Source: an uncultured Myxococcales bacterium (GTDB lineage: Bacteria; Myxococcota_A; Polyangia; Polyangiales; Polyangiaceae). From it: a stretch of DNA of 17,384 bases. The stretch lies in assembly GCA_937998045.1 (NCBI GenBank), contig CALKVG010000442.1:1-17384 (forward strand), in the 5' to 3' direction. The position numbers and the translations under genes were made by a program. Shown in pieces: positions 1 to 7,420 of this stretch (position 1 is the first letter of the stretch; every line of letters begins with the position of its first letter). The notes under the pieces were generated by a model that saw only the letters and a list, made by a program, of their open reading frames with translations, was not told where the DNA came from and did no database searches.

Positions 1-1
1 G

Positions 2-172
2 TACTACCCGGTCCCGCTGCACCGCCAGCCGTGCTTCGCCTCGCTCGAGGAGCCGGCGCTCCCCGTCGCCGAGCAAGCGTGCCGCACGGCTCTGGCGCTG
101 CCGCTCTTCTCGGTGATGACCGACGACCAGCAGGCGCACGTCATCGAGTGCGTCGCCAGGTTCTTCGCGTAG
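2..172 (+). CDS. DegT/DnrJ/EryC1/StrS-family aminotransferase, C-terminal fragment
   Basis: The gene enters from the left edge and only its last 56 codons are present, ending in TAG at 170-172. The fragment opens with YYPVPLH, continues with AEQACRTALALPLF and closes with a TDDQQAHVIECVARFF helix. This order (YYP.PLH, then a LALP-type patch, then T..Q...V) is the usual C-terminus of PLP-dependent sugar aminotransferases of the DegT/DnrJ/EryC1/StrS family, which act on nucleotide-linked keto-sugars in cell-surface polysaccharide or glycosylated metabolite synthesis. The catalytic lysine and the rest of the enzyme lie outside the window, so the substrate cannot be judged. It converges on the MerR/TPR gene with only 16 bp between the stops. 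Confidence 0.8.
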   Translation, partial: YYPVPLHRQPCFASLEEPALPVAEQACRTALALPLFSVMTDDQQAHVIECVARFFA

Positions 173-188
173 CCGCGCGGGGGGTGGG

Positions 189-1235
189 TCACCCGCGAAG
201 GTGCTCGCGGGCGACGTCGGCCCAGGTCCCCGTGGGCTCGAGGTCGAGGTACTTGCGCCAGTGCGGCCGCGCGCGGGCGTGCTCGCCGACCTGCTCCCAG
301 GCCATCGCCAGGTTGAAGTGCGCGTCCGCGAAGCGCGGGTCCCCCTGCAGCGCGCGCTCGAAGTAGGCCGTGGCCCCGCGCGCATCGCCGTGCTCGAGCA
401 TCACGTAGCCGAGGTTGTAGTGGGCCTCGGGCTGGTGCGGATCGACTTCGAGCGCGCGGCGGTAGAGCGTCTCGGCGCCGGCCTCGTCGCCCCGTCGAAA
501 GCGGATGTTGCCGAGGTTCGTGTACGCGATGGCGAGCGACGGATCGAGGCGCGTGGCGCGGGCGTAGAGCTCCTCCGCCTGATCGAACGTAGCCGGGTCT
601 TCGTCGAGGGCGCTTGCTTGAACGTAGAGCTCGTACGCGGTCCGCGCGCGGGCGGGGCTCGTCTCCGGGCGGAGGACGCGGACGACGTCGTCGCGGAGCG
701 CCTGCACCTGGAAGTCGAGGACCATCTGCCCGGTCAGCGGCTCGAACGACCCCTCCTCGGCGCGCACGACGACCCGCTTGCCGTCCCCGACGATGCGAAG
801 CTCCTGAAGCGGCCGGGTGACCCGGGGCAAGGCCTGCTTCAGCGCGCCGATCGCCTTGGCAACGTCGCGCAGGCGGATCTGCCGGTCGAGGAGCTCGCGT
901 GTCGCGCGGAGCGCGATGAGGTCCTGGAAGGTGTAGGCGCGCTGTTTTCCGCGCTGGCCCGAGGGCGAGACGATCTTCGCCCGGTCGAGCGAACGCAGGC
1001 GCGTCTCGGTGACGCCGAGCAGCTTGGCGACCTCGCGCCGCGTGAACAGATCGGTGACCGGCTCGCGGGCGTCCGGCGGCGGAGGAATCGTGGGCGGCGA
1101 GCCACCCGGGCCGCTGGCCGGCGTCGGGACGCGGCCGCCGCCCGAGCCGAACGCAACGTGGATGACGTTGCCGCCCCTGCGTCCCTTGCGCTTGCTGCCG
1201 CCCCCGCCGGCGGTTCCGTCCGTCGTCCTGGTCAT
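189..1235 (-). CDS. MerR-type helix-turn-helix protein with C-terminal TPR repeats
   Basis: A 348-residue cytoplasmic protein from the ATG at 1235. After a Gly/Pro-rich basic leader (about residues 1-58) comes a MerR-like winged HTH: LFTRREVAKLLGVTETRLRS followed by an R.Y.FQDLIALR wing (about 62-110). A helix region (RDVAKAIGALKQAL) and a linker follow. Three to four TPRs fill the C-terminal half, with A...Y.NLG and A...Y.RAL..DP patterns (AIAYTNLGNIRFRRGD, AHYNLGYVMLEHGD, AHFNLAMAWEQVGE). The likely role is a DNA-binding regulator whose effector half binds a protein or peptide rather than a small ligand; that role is inferred. A GTG at 1280 in the same frame would add 15 residues and overlap the upstream gene by 31 bp. 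I prefer the ATG because it leaves a 14-bp gap, but neither start has a convincing ribosome-binding site. It is last in the trpBA-led run. Confidence 0.8.
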   Translation of the reverse strand: MTRTTDGTAGGGGSKRKGRRGGNVIHVAFGSGGGRVPTPASGPGGSPPTIPPPPDAREPVTDLFTRREVAKLLGVTETRLRSLDRAKIVSPSGQRGKQRAYTFQDLIALRATRELLDRQIRLRDVAKAIGALKQALPRVTRPLQELRIVGDGKRVVVRAEEGSFEPLTGQMVLDFQVQALRDDVVRVLRPETSPARARTAYELYVQASALDEDPATFDQAEELYARATRLDPSLAIAYTNLGNIRFRRGDEAGAETLYRRALEVDPHQPEAHYNLGYVMLEHGDARGATAYFERALQGDPRFADAHFNLAMAWEQVGEHARARPHWRKYLDLEPTGTWADVAREHLRG

Positions 1236-1249
1236 GTCGGAGAAATCGC

Positions 1250-1747
1250 TCAACGCGCTGCTCGCGAGCGTGTGCTCCACTCTATCAACGGCGCCTGCAC
1301 GTCGACGTCAATCCTGACGCCCTGTCCGTATGGCTTGACTTGGATTTCGCAGCCCAGACGGCCCAGCCGCCCAGGGGCTCGGAGGCACGCCTCGCGGCGC
1401 GCGACCCGCACCGCCCACAGGCGCGCGTGGATGTCGCGAGCGGCCACGGCAGCCAGGAGCGTCGCGTCGGTCCCGTCCGTCGGGAGAATCAGGCTCGTCG
1501 TCCCGTACCACACCCTCCCGTGAGCCTCCTGCCGAACGCCTCCCTCGCTCAGGATGTCGGCGCGTTCGAAGAGCTCGCTCCACCGCGCGCTGAAGGCGCG
1601 GACGAGGAGCGTCTCCCGCGAAAGCAGGACGGGTTGCCTGCGGACCTTGGCGAGACCTGGGCCTCTCACGGATGAGATCGTGGCAGGCGGCGCCGGCGCG
1701 GATCCAATTTGTGGCCCCTCAGGCGTCGGCGGAGGCTTGCGAGGCAT
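1250..1747 (-). CDS. Hypothetical protein (165 aa) in the trpBA-led run
   Basis: I do not recognise the family. The start chosen is the ATG at 1747 (MPRKPPPTPEG), preceded by a weak TTGGA. It overlaps the 3' end of the metallophosphoesterase gene by 29 bp, which suggests translational coupling; an in-frame upstream start at 1783 would deepen the overlap. The first 30 residues are Pro/Ala-rich and probably disordered. The rest is a compact alpha/beta region: a helix with SRETLLVRAFSARWSELFER, a conserved-looking GRVWYGTTSLILP strand, then RVARREACLR and a C-terminal VRIDVDVQAPLIEW strand. The overlap and operon position argue that it is a real gene. No signal peptide or transmembrane segment is visible. 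A PilZ-like fold was considered, but the RxxxR and (D/N)xSxxG motifs are not clearly present. Confidence 0.65.
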   Translation of the reverse strand: MPRKPPPTPEGPQIGSAPAPPATISSVRGPGLAKVRRQPVLLSRETLLVRAFSARWSELFERADILSEGGVRQEAHGRVWYGTTSLILPTDGTDATLLAAVAARDIHARLWAVRVARREACLRAPGRLGRLGCEIQVKPYGQGVRIDVDVQAPLIEWSTRSRAAR

Positions 1748-2387
1748 CGTCCAAGGGTACCGTGATCGGCTCCACGCGAACACCGTGAGACGTCGACTCG
1801 ATCCAGGTCGCGTGCGCCACGCGCAAGCCGGCCCCGGGCGCTTCGCCGACGCTGCCGACGTTCACGATGCGGACGCCGCCGATCATGCGGTCGAACGGCA
1901 CGTGGCTGGCTCCGCAGACGACGACGTCGGCGGGGTCGTCTCCGAGAAGCGCGTTGATTTCCTGGTCGCTCATGTCGTGCGTGAGGGCCTCGGCGGGATC
2001 GGACGGCGATCCATGCACGAGGAGCAACTCGCCCCCGTCCTCAAGCGGAATGCGCTGATGGGTGGGCAGGCGGCGGATTCGCTGGAGGATCAACTCGCCG
2101 AGGGCGTCGCGGGCCGCGCGCATTCGCTCCAGGCGGTCGCGCTCGTGCTCGCTGCGAGGGCGGATCGCCGACGGATCGAGCGTGGCGAGCGCGCGGTCGC
2201 TCAGGCCCTGCACCATGATCGCCCCGGCGGCCGTCAGGCGGCGCCATGTCTCGAGCGGTTCGGGCCCGGGAAAGACGATGTCTCCGGCGACGAGGAGCTT
2301 GTGAAAGCCCCGGCGTTCGGCGGTCGCGAGCACGGCTCTCAAGGCGTCGAGATCCCCGTGGATGTCCGAGACGCAGAGGAAAAGCAT
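1719..2387 (-). CDS. Metallophosphoesterase (YfcE/MJ0936-like), incomplete metal site
   Basis: A 222-residue calcineurin-like phosphoesterase, probably cytoplasmic. Motif I is DIHGD (D8, H10), motif II is GD (D36), and the LVHGSP motif gives H125. The C-terminal motif is GASHVPFDR (G159-H162), followed by VNVGSVGEA. Two canonical residues are changed. The GN(C/H)D motif reads GLSD, with Leu62 in place of Asn, and GHTH reads GASH, with Ala160 in place of the first His. In MJ0936/VPS29-type enzymes those two belong to the second metal site, whereas D8, H10, D36 and H162 form the first, so the protein may bind one metal or have changed activity. It starts 63 bp after trpA and overlaps the next gene. 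No good Shine-Dalgarno precedes the ATG at 2387. Confidence 0.85.
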   Translation of the reverse strand: MLFLCVSDIHGDLDALRAVLATAERRGFHKLLVAGDIVFPGPEPLETWRRLTAAGAIMVQGLSDRALATLDPSAIRPRSEHERDRLERMRAARDALGELILQRIRRLPTHQRIPLEDGGELLLVHGSPSDPAEALTHDMSDQEINALLGDDPADVVVCGASHVPFDRMIGGVRIVNVGSVGEAPGAGLRVAHATWIESTSHGVRVEPITVPLDDASQASADA

Positions 2388-2450
2388 GGGAGGATTCCAC
2401 CCTCGAGAATAGCGCGCCGCGCTGCGATTTGTGCAGGGTACGGGGACTTG

Positions 2451-3272
2451 TCACGATGCGGAGGCACGCGGCCGCGCTTCGTCGACGCCGGCGCGGAGCT
2501 CCCGAACGAGCTTCTCGACCGCCTCCGCCCTCGCGGCGGGCGCCCTTCCTTCCTCGATGGCGCGCACCAGGGCCGTGCCCGCCACGGCTCCGTCGGCGCC
2601 GAGCGCCGCGCCGCGGGCTTTTTCGCGGGAATCGATGCCGAAGCCCACGACGACCGGCAGCCCGACCGCCGCGCGCAGCTCGGCCGCGCGGGCGCCTGCC
2701 TTCCCGGCGTCGGTCGCGGTCGTTCCGGTTACGCCGGTGACGCTCACGTAATACACGAACGGAACCGGCCCCTCCGCAGCGGCCACGCGCACCGCGCCGA
2801 TGCGGTCCCCGCGGCTGGTCGGCGCCAGCAGAGGGACGAACCCGACGCCATGCGCAGCCGCGGCATGACGCAGCGCGCTGCTCTCCTCTATGGGCAGGTC
2901 GACGACCAGCAGCGCGTCCACCCCAGACTCGGCGGCCTCTTTGGCGGCTCGCTCCTCGCCGCGGACGAAGAGCGGATTGTAGTAGCCGAACAGCACGATG
3001 CCGACATGAGGCTCTGCTGCCCGGAGCGCCCGCGCCGCCCGCAACGTCGCCGCGAGGCCGCCGCCCGCCGCGATCGCCCGCTGGCTCGCGCGAGCGATGG
3101 CCGGGCCATCGGCAGTGGGATCGCTGAACGGCACGCCGAGCTCGATGACGTCCGCCCCTGCGCGCACGCACGAGCGGGCCAGCTCGACGCTCTCGTCGAC
3201 GCTCGGATCGCCCACGCAGAGGTAGGCGACGAGCACCTTGCCACGATCGAACGCTGCTTCCAGTCGCTTCAT
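2451..3272 (-). CDS. trpA: Tryptophan synthase alpha subunit
   Basis: A 273-residue TIM-barrel subunit that splits indole-3-glycerol phosphate to indole and glyceraldehyde-3-phosphate and channels indole to TrpB. The family signature IELGVPFSDPTADGP (residues 43-57) carries both catalytic acids, E44 and D55. The VLFGYYNPLF strand, the DLPIEE motif, the VYYVSVTGVTG segment and the C-terminal VVVGFGI phosphate-binding strand are all in order. The start is the ATG at 3272, whose ATGA overlaps the trpB stop, so the two are translationally coupled. The N-terminal strand reads AYLCVGDPS rather than the more usual PFLTAGDP, a mild variation. The C-terminal tail after about residue 255 is Arg/Ala-rich. 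No other trp gene is visible downstream. Confidence 0.96.
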   Translation of the reverse strand: MKRLEAAFDRGKVLVAYLCVGDPSVDESVELARSCVRAGADVIELGVPFSDPTADGPAIARASQRAIAAGGGLAATLRAARALRAAEPHVGIVLFGYYNPLFVRGEERAAKEAAESGVDALLVVDLPIEESSALRHAAAAHGVGFVPLLAPTSRGDRIGAVRVAAAEGPVPFVYYVSVTGVTGTTATDAGKAGARAAELRAAVGLPVVVGFGIDSREKARGAALGADGAVAGTALVRAIEEGRAPAARAEAVEKLVRELRAGVDEARPRASAS

Positions 3273-4474
3273 GTGAGCCTCGCAAGGAGCGTCGAGAGGT
3301 CCTTGTCTCCCCGCCCCGACAGCCCGAGGACCACGCTCACCGGGCTCCCGCGCGCCGCCGCGAGCTCGCGCGCGACGTCCCCGATCCGCGCGATCGCGTG
3401 CGACGACTCGAGCGCGGGGATGATCCCCTCGGACCGCGCGATGAGCGCCGCCGCCGCGAGAGCCTCGTCGTCGGTCGCCGACAGGTACCGCGCCCGCCCG
3501 TTCTCCTTCAGCCAGGAGTGCTCCGGACCGACCCCGGGGTAGTCCAGCCCGGCGCTGATCGAGTGCGCCTCCTGGATCTGCCCCGCGTCGTCGCACAGGA
3601 CGTAGCTCTTCGACCCGTGGAGCACGCCGACCCGTCCGGCGCCGAGCGTGGCGGCGTGGCGCGTCGTCTGCACGCCCTCGCCCGCGGCTTCGACCCCGAC
3701 GAGCGCGACCTGCGCGTCCGGGAGGAACGCGCGAAAAATCCCGATTGCGTTCGAGCCCCCGCCGACGCAGGCGATCACCGCGTCCGGAAGCGCGCGCTGC
3801 TGGTCGAGCACCTGTTGGCGTGCTTCCTCGCCGATCACGCTCTGGAGCGTGGCGACGAGCTCGGGGTAGGGGTGGGGGCCCGCGGCGCTGCCGATGCAGT
3901 AGTAGGTCGTGCGGACGTTGGTGACCCAGTCGCGCAGCGCCTCGTTCATGGCGTCCTTCAGCGTGCGCGACCCGCTCTCGACCGGAATCACGCGCGCCCC
4001 GAGGAGCTTCATGCGGCCGACGTTCGGCGCCTGGCGCTTCACGTCCTCCGAACCCATGAAGACGTCGCACGGCAAGCCGAAGAGCGCGCACGCGGTCGCC
4101 GTGGCGACGCCGTGCTGGCCGGCGCCCGTCTCTGCGATGACGCGGGTCTTGCCCATCAGCTTCGCGAGCAGGACCTGCCCGAGGGCGTTGTTGATCTTGT
4201 GCGCGCCGGTGTGGCAGAGGTCCTCGCGCTTGAGCCAGAGCTTGCCTAGGGCGCGGCCCTCCGGGTCGATGGCACGAGCGAGCCGCCGGGCCTCGCCCAG
4301 CGGAGTCGGCCGCCCGACGTACCTAGCGAGCAGGCCGCGCCACTCGTCCTGAAAGGCCTCACCGCGCACGATCGTGCCGAACGCCTCGGCGAGCTCGTCG
4401 AGCGCAGGGATGAGCGTCTCGGCGACGAATCGCCCGCCGAAGGGGCCGTAGTAACCGACTGGGGACTTGGACAT
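3269..4474 (-). CDS. trpB: Tryptophan synthase beta subunit
   Basis: A full-length 401-residue PLP enzyme that condenses indole with L-serine to make tryptophan in the TrpA2B2 complex. The N-terminal GYYGPFGGRFVAETLIPAL is typical. The PLP lysine is K93 in HTGAHKINNALGQ, followed by AETGAGQHG. The Gly-rich phosphate site CVGGGSNAIG and the SAGLDYPGVGPEHS and EGIIPALESSHA motifs are intact. This is the TrpB1 type, which works with TrpA; it is not TrpB2. The ATG at 4474 gives MSKSPVGYYGPFGG and is preceded by a weak purine stretch (GAGAAAG). It is the first gene of the minus-strand run, and its promoter should lie in the 119-bp region shared with the divergent kynureninase-like gene. Confidence 0.97.
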   Translation of the reverse strand: MSKSPVGYYGPFGGRFVAETLIPALDELAEAFGTIVRGEAFQDEWRGLLARYVGRPTPLGEARRLARAIDPEGRALGKLWLKREDLCHTGAHKINNALGQVLLAKLMGKTRVIAETGAGQHGVATATACALFGLPCDVFMGSEDVKRQAPNVGRMKLLGARVIPVESGSRTLKDAMNEALRDWVTNVRTTYYCIGSAAGPHPYPELVATLQSVIGEEARQQVLDQQRALPDAVIACVGGGSNAIGIFRAFLPDAQVALVGVEAAGEGVQTTRHAATLGAGRVGVLHGSKSYVLCDDAGQIQEAHSISAGLDYPGVGPEHSWLKENGRARYLSATDDEALAAAALIARSEGIIPALESSHAIARIGDVARELAAARGSPVSVVLGLSGRGDKDLSTLLARLT

Positions 4475-4593
4475 GGCTTTCTCGGCGCTTGCTCGACCGT
4501 AGCCGCTTGTACGACGCTTGCTTTGCCTCGAGCGGCGCGCGGCGCGTCCGCATCCTAGCGCACTCTTGCCCCCACGCCCTTCGCCGCGCCAGC
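4475..4593. promoter_or_regulatory. Divergent control region, trpB / kynureninase-like gene
   Basis: A 119-bp region between two divergent start codons. On the plus strand it holds three copies of CGCTTG at 4486, 4504 and 4515, two of them extended to CGCTTGCT, spaced 18 and 11 bp apart. They could be binding sites for a shared regulator. No clear sigma70 boxes, trp leader peptide or T-box-like stem is visible. The function is inferred from position only. Confidence 0.35.
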
Positions 4594-5796
4594 ATGCCCC
4601 GCGAAATGTCCGCCAACCCCGAAGACGACCTTTTGGCCGTACGCCCCCAGTTCCCCACGCTCGCCAAGGGCATACACCTCATAAGCCACTCGCTCGGCGC
4701 GATGCCCGCGGCCGCGCGCGACAACGCCGTGCGCTTCGCCGACGAATGGGAGAACGACTCGATCGCCTCGTGGGGAGAGCACTGGCTGCCGGCGGTACGC
4801 GCGCTCGGCGACTGCATCGCCTCGGTGCTCGGCGTCGCGCCGGGCACCGTCTGCACGCTGCCGAACGTGTCGGTCGCGCAGAGCGTCGTCGCCTCGTGCT
4901 TCACGTTCGCTGGCCCGCGAAACAAGGTCGTCTACGACGACCTCAATTTCTCGACGGTGCACTACGTCTGGCAGCAGCAGCAGCGTCGCGGCGCAGAGGT
5001 CGTCGTTGTTCCGAGCGAGGACGGGATCCACCCGCCGACCGAGAAGCTTCTCGAGGCCATCGACGAGCGGACGCTCATCGTGCCCATCAGCCACGTGCTC
5101 TTTCGTTCGAGCGCGATGTACGACGCGCGCCGCATCATCGAGCGTGCGCACGCCGTCGGCGCGATGGTGCTCCTCGACGTGTACCAGTCCGCCGGGACGG
5201 TGCCCCTTCGTCTCGCCGAGTGGGGCTGCGATCTGGCGTGCGGCGGCTCGGTCAAGTGGGTGTGCGGCGGGCCGGGCGCAGCGTACCTCTACGTGCGCCC
5301 GGATCTGCTCGGACGACTCGAGCCGATGGCGACCGGGTGGTTCTCCCACGCCGAGCCCTTCGCGTTCGACATGGGGCCGATGCGCTACGCCGGCGACGTG
5401 TGGCGCATGATCGGCGGGACGATGCCCGTCTCGTCGGTCTACATGGCCAGCGCCGGCTGGGAGATCGTCGCGAAGCTCGGCGTGGAGCGCATCCGAGCGA
5501 AGTCGCTCCGGCAGACGAAGCTCCTGCGCGAGCTCGTCGAGGCGCGCGGCTTCGTCGTGAACACGCCTCGAGCCGACGAGGCCCGCGGCGGCACCGTCTG
5601 CTTCGACTTTCCCGGCGCCGAGGTCGTCTCGCGAGAGCTCGTCCGCAGGCGCTTCTTCCACGACTACCGCCCTCGCTGCGGCCTTCGCGTGAGCCCCCAT
5701 TTCTACACGACCGACGACGAAATGAGGGCCTTCATCGCCGCTCTGGACGAAGTGCGAAAGGATCCCCCCAGGACGCTCGGCCGCGGTTCATATTAA
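4594..5796 (+). CDS. Kynureninase-like PLP-dependent enzyme (aminotransferase class V fold)
   Basis: A 400-residue PLP enzyme whose whole layout follows kynureninase: an N-terminal SHSLGAMP segment (family DGNSLG..P), an EWENDSIASW helix, SHVLFRSSAMYD, the cofactor aspartate D195 in LLDVYQSAGTVP, the PLP lysine K221 in GGSVKWVCGGPGAAYLYV, then GWFSH, GGTMPVSS and HDYRPRCGLRVSPHFYTT. Kynureninase hydrolyses kynurenine to anthranilate and alanine. Several family residues differ: the Tyr before the lysine is Val, and the LAHSAG His is Tyr in DVYQSAG. The true substrate may therefore be a related 3-carbonyl amino acid. I start at 4594 (MPREMSANPEDD); 4606 is an alternative, and the earlier frame-open ATG at 4489 adds atypical sequence. 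It faces trpB divergently. Confidence 0.8.
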   Translation: MPREMSANPEDDLLAVRPQFPTLAKGIHLISHSLGAMPAAARDNAVRFADEWENDSIASWGEHWLPAVRALGDCIASVLGVAPGTVCTLPNVSVAQSVVASCFTFAGPRNKVVYDDLNFSTVHYVWQQQQRRGAEVVVVPSEDGIHPPTEKLLEAIDERTLIVPISHVLFRSSAMYDARRIIERAHAVGAMVLLDVYQSAGTVPLRLAEWGCDLACGGSVKWVCGGPGAAYLYVRPDLLGRLEPMATGWFSHAEPFAFDMGPMRYAGDVWRMIGGTMPVSSVYMASAGWEIVAKLGVERIRAKSLRQTKLLRELVEARGFVVNTPRADEARGGTVCFDFPGAEVVSRELVRRRFFHDYRPRCGLRVSPHFYTTDDEMRAFIAALDEVRKDPPRTLGRGSY

Positions 5797-5804
5797 GAAC
5801 AATC

Positions 5805-6551
5805 ATGACCGCGCCGTACCGTCTCCGTGCCCCTCGCCCTACGGCTCGCCTCGAAGCTCCCGACTGGCTGGGCCCGTCGCTTCGGTCGTACCGCGTCGAC
5901 GCCGCACGCCACGTCATCTGGGCGGCCGCGCCGTTCGTGCTCCTCCTCGCGTACGGCGTCTGGCTCGCGCGCCAGGACCTCCTCACGCACTGGTTCAACT
6001 CGACCTTCTCCGTCGTCGCGGTGGCGACGCTCTTCGTCCTGAGCGTCGCGCTCATCGCCCACACGGCCGCCGTCGGCGGGGCCGAGGTCTTCCGCGTGCA
6101 CGCGAACGGCCTCGTCGACCTTCGCACGGGGCAGGCTGCGCGCTGGGACGAGATGCGATCGCTCACGGCGTTCTGGGACGAGGCGGGCAAGCGCGTCGAG
6201 CGGCACGTCCTGGCGACGACGGGAGGAGCGCGCATGGCGATCGGCGCAGCGATCGCCGGCGTCGATCATCTGGTGGACGAGGTACGCACGCGCATGGTCG
6301 ACCACCAGCTGGCGTCGGTCCAGGAGCGCCTGGCCGAAGGGGGCTCCGTCCGGTTCGGGCCGTTCGCCGCGAGCGAGCGTGGCCTCGCCGTCGCGGACCG
6401 CACGCTGCCGTGGCTCGACGTGGGGGCTGTCGACGCCGAGGCGGGGGAAGTCGTCGTCCGCACGCGCGCCGGCGAGCGCTGGGCCGCGGCGCCCCTTCAG
6501 GAGGTCCCCAACGCGTTCCTCCTGGCCGAGGTCGCCGGCCATCACGGCTGA
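5805..6551 (+). CDS. Two-TM membrane protein, possibly DUF6585-like
   Basis: A 248-residue predicted inner-membrane protein starting 8 bp after the kynureninase-like stop, hence probably cotranscribed. Two hydrophobic helices lie at about residues 37-54 and 68-91, close together near the N-terminus. A soluble domain follows, with AEVFRVHANGLVDLRTG, RWDEMRSLTAFWDE, a helical QLASVQERLAEGG segment and RFGPFAASERGLAV, ending in FLLAEVAGHHG. The short hairpin membrane anchor plus a beta-rich domain with an (H/E)..GL...R.G-type strand resembles DUF6585 proteins, whose role is unknown to me. That match is from memory of the pattern, not a search. No catalytic motif is visible. Confidence 0.7.
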   Translation: MTAPYRLRAPRPTARLEAPDWLGPSLRSYRVDAARHVIWAAAPFVLLLAYGVWLARQDLLTHWFNSTFSVVAVATLFVLSVALIAHTAAVGGAEVFRVHANGLVDLRTGQAARWDEMRSLTAFWDEAGKRVERHVLATTGGARMAIGAAIAGVDHLVDEVRTRMVDHQLASVQERLAEGGSVRFGPFAASERGLAVADRTLPWLDVGAVDAEAGEVVVRTRAGERWAAAPLQEVPNAFLLAEVAGHHG

Positions 6552-6611
6552 TTTCTCCGTCCGACGTCGCGTCGCGCCTGGCGGCACGATGTGACGAGGG
6601 GACGTTCTCGT

Positions 6612-6640
6612 GGGGGCTCCGATGCCAGGCCTTAGCCCCC
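6612..6640. terminator. Hairpin between convergent genes
   Basis: GGGGGCT (6612-6618) pairs with AGCCCCC (6634-6640), a 7-bp G/C stem with a 15-nt loop. It lies 60 bp after the membrane-protein stop and covers the TAA of the converging crotonase gene. It has no T-tract on either side, so it may be a weak bidirectional terminator or chance in GC-rich DNA. Confidence 0.35.
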
Positions 6641-7411
6641 GCGTGACCACGTCGGCCCGCGGCCCGCGAAGTATGCCTGCACCGCCTCGCGGTGATCGTC
6701 GCTCGTCCAGCTCGCGACGAAGCGCCGACGCTCGCTCGCGCGGAGCTCCGGCGAACCGGCGGTGGCCTCGCGCAGCATCGCCTTCAGCTCGCGAACCGCG
6801 CCCGGCGCTCCTCTCGCGACGTCGCCCGCCCATCCGAGCGCCGCGGCCACGCAGCCGCCTTCCTCGGCGATCGCGTCGAACACGCCCACGCGCAGCCCCT
6901 CCTGCGCCCCCAGCGTCTGCCCCGTCAGCAGCAAGCGCGACGCCGTCGCGTGCCCGACCACGACGACCAGCTTCGGCAGAATCCCCCAGGCGGTCGTCAC
7001 CCCCATCCGCGCGTGCTTGAAGCAAAGCGTCGCCGCAGGGTCGGCGATGCGCAGGTCGCACGCCATCGCGAGCTCCGCGCCGCCTCCGATGGCCGGACCC
7101 GGCAACGCCGCGACGACCGGCACCGCGAGCTCCGCCAGCCCGTCGCACACGCCGCGTCCGGCCTCCGCCAGGCGCCCGGCGTCCTCCGCTCCGAGCGCGC
7201 TCCGCAGCTCGCGCAGGTCGCCCCCCGACGCGAACGCTCCGCCCGCGCCCGTCAGGATTACGGCGCGCAGCCGGGGGTTGTCCGCCGCCTCCGCGATCGC
7301 GCGACCGAGCGCCGCGAACGTCGCCCAGTCGAGCGCGTTTTTCGCCTCCGGCCGGTCGAGCGTCCAGACGGCGACCTCGCCGTGCCACTCGATCCGCAGC
7401 GGCGCTCCCAC
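6632..7411 (-). CDS. Enoyl-CoA hydratase/isomerase (crotonase) family protein
   Basis: A 259-residue crotonase-fold protein acting on an acyl-CoA. The LDRPEAKNALD motif (18-28), the first oxyanion-hole segment AFASGGDLREL (59-69) and the second, PAIGGGAELAMACD (106-119), are well conserved. Of the two catalytic glutamates of true enoyl-CoA hydratases, the first is kept (E113). The second, in the F.QPE motif, is replaced by Arg135 (FKHARMG), and the GGTQRL loop reads AWGILPKL. An isomerase, decarboxylase or other crotonase reaction is therefore more likely than simple hydration. The start is the GTG at 7411, 12 bp after the rimK-like stop, so cotranscription is likely. No beta-oxidation partners lie nearby. 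Confidence 0.88.
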   Translation of the reverse strand: MGAPLRIEWHGEVAVWTLDRPEAKNALDWATFAALGRAIAEAADNPRLRAVILTGAGGAFASGGDLRELRSALGAEDAGRLAEAGRGVCDGLAELAVPVVAALPGPAIGGGAELAMACDLRIADPAATLCFKHARMGVTTAWGILPKLVVVVGHATASRLLLTGQTLGAQEGLRVGVFDAIAEEGGCVAAALGWAGDVARGAPGAVRELKAMLREATAGSPELRASERRRFVASWTSDDHREAVQAYFAGRGPTWSRGG

Positions 7412-7420
7412 GGACGGCGC

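Noticed and set aside
1690..1745. Another copy of the 42-nt element at the start of the 165-aa hypothetical gene
   Set aside because: The peptide TPEGPQIGS faintly recalls PERG.N, but the DNA lacks the GACGGC(A/G)CG end and the palindromic centre.
2411..2423. Terminator between trpA and the phosphoesterase (AGCGC/GCGCT hairpin)
   Set aside because: A 5-bp stem with a 3-nt loop is expected by chance at this GC content, and the downstream genes look cotranscribed.
2041..3285. Long minus-strand frame overlapping trpA
   Set aside because: Arg/Gly-rich shadow in another frame; trpA in the same region has full family motifs.
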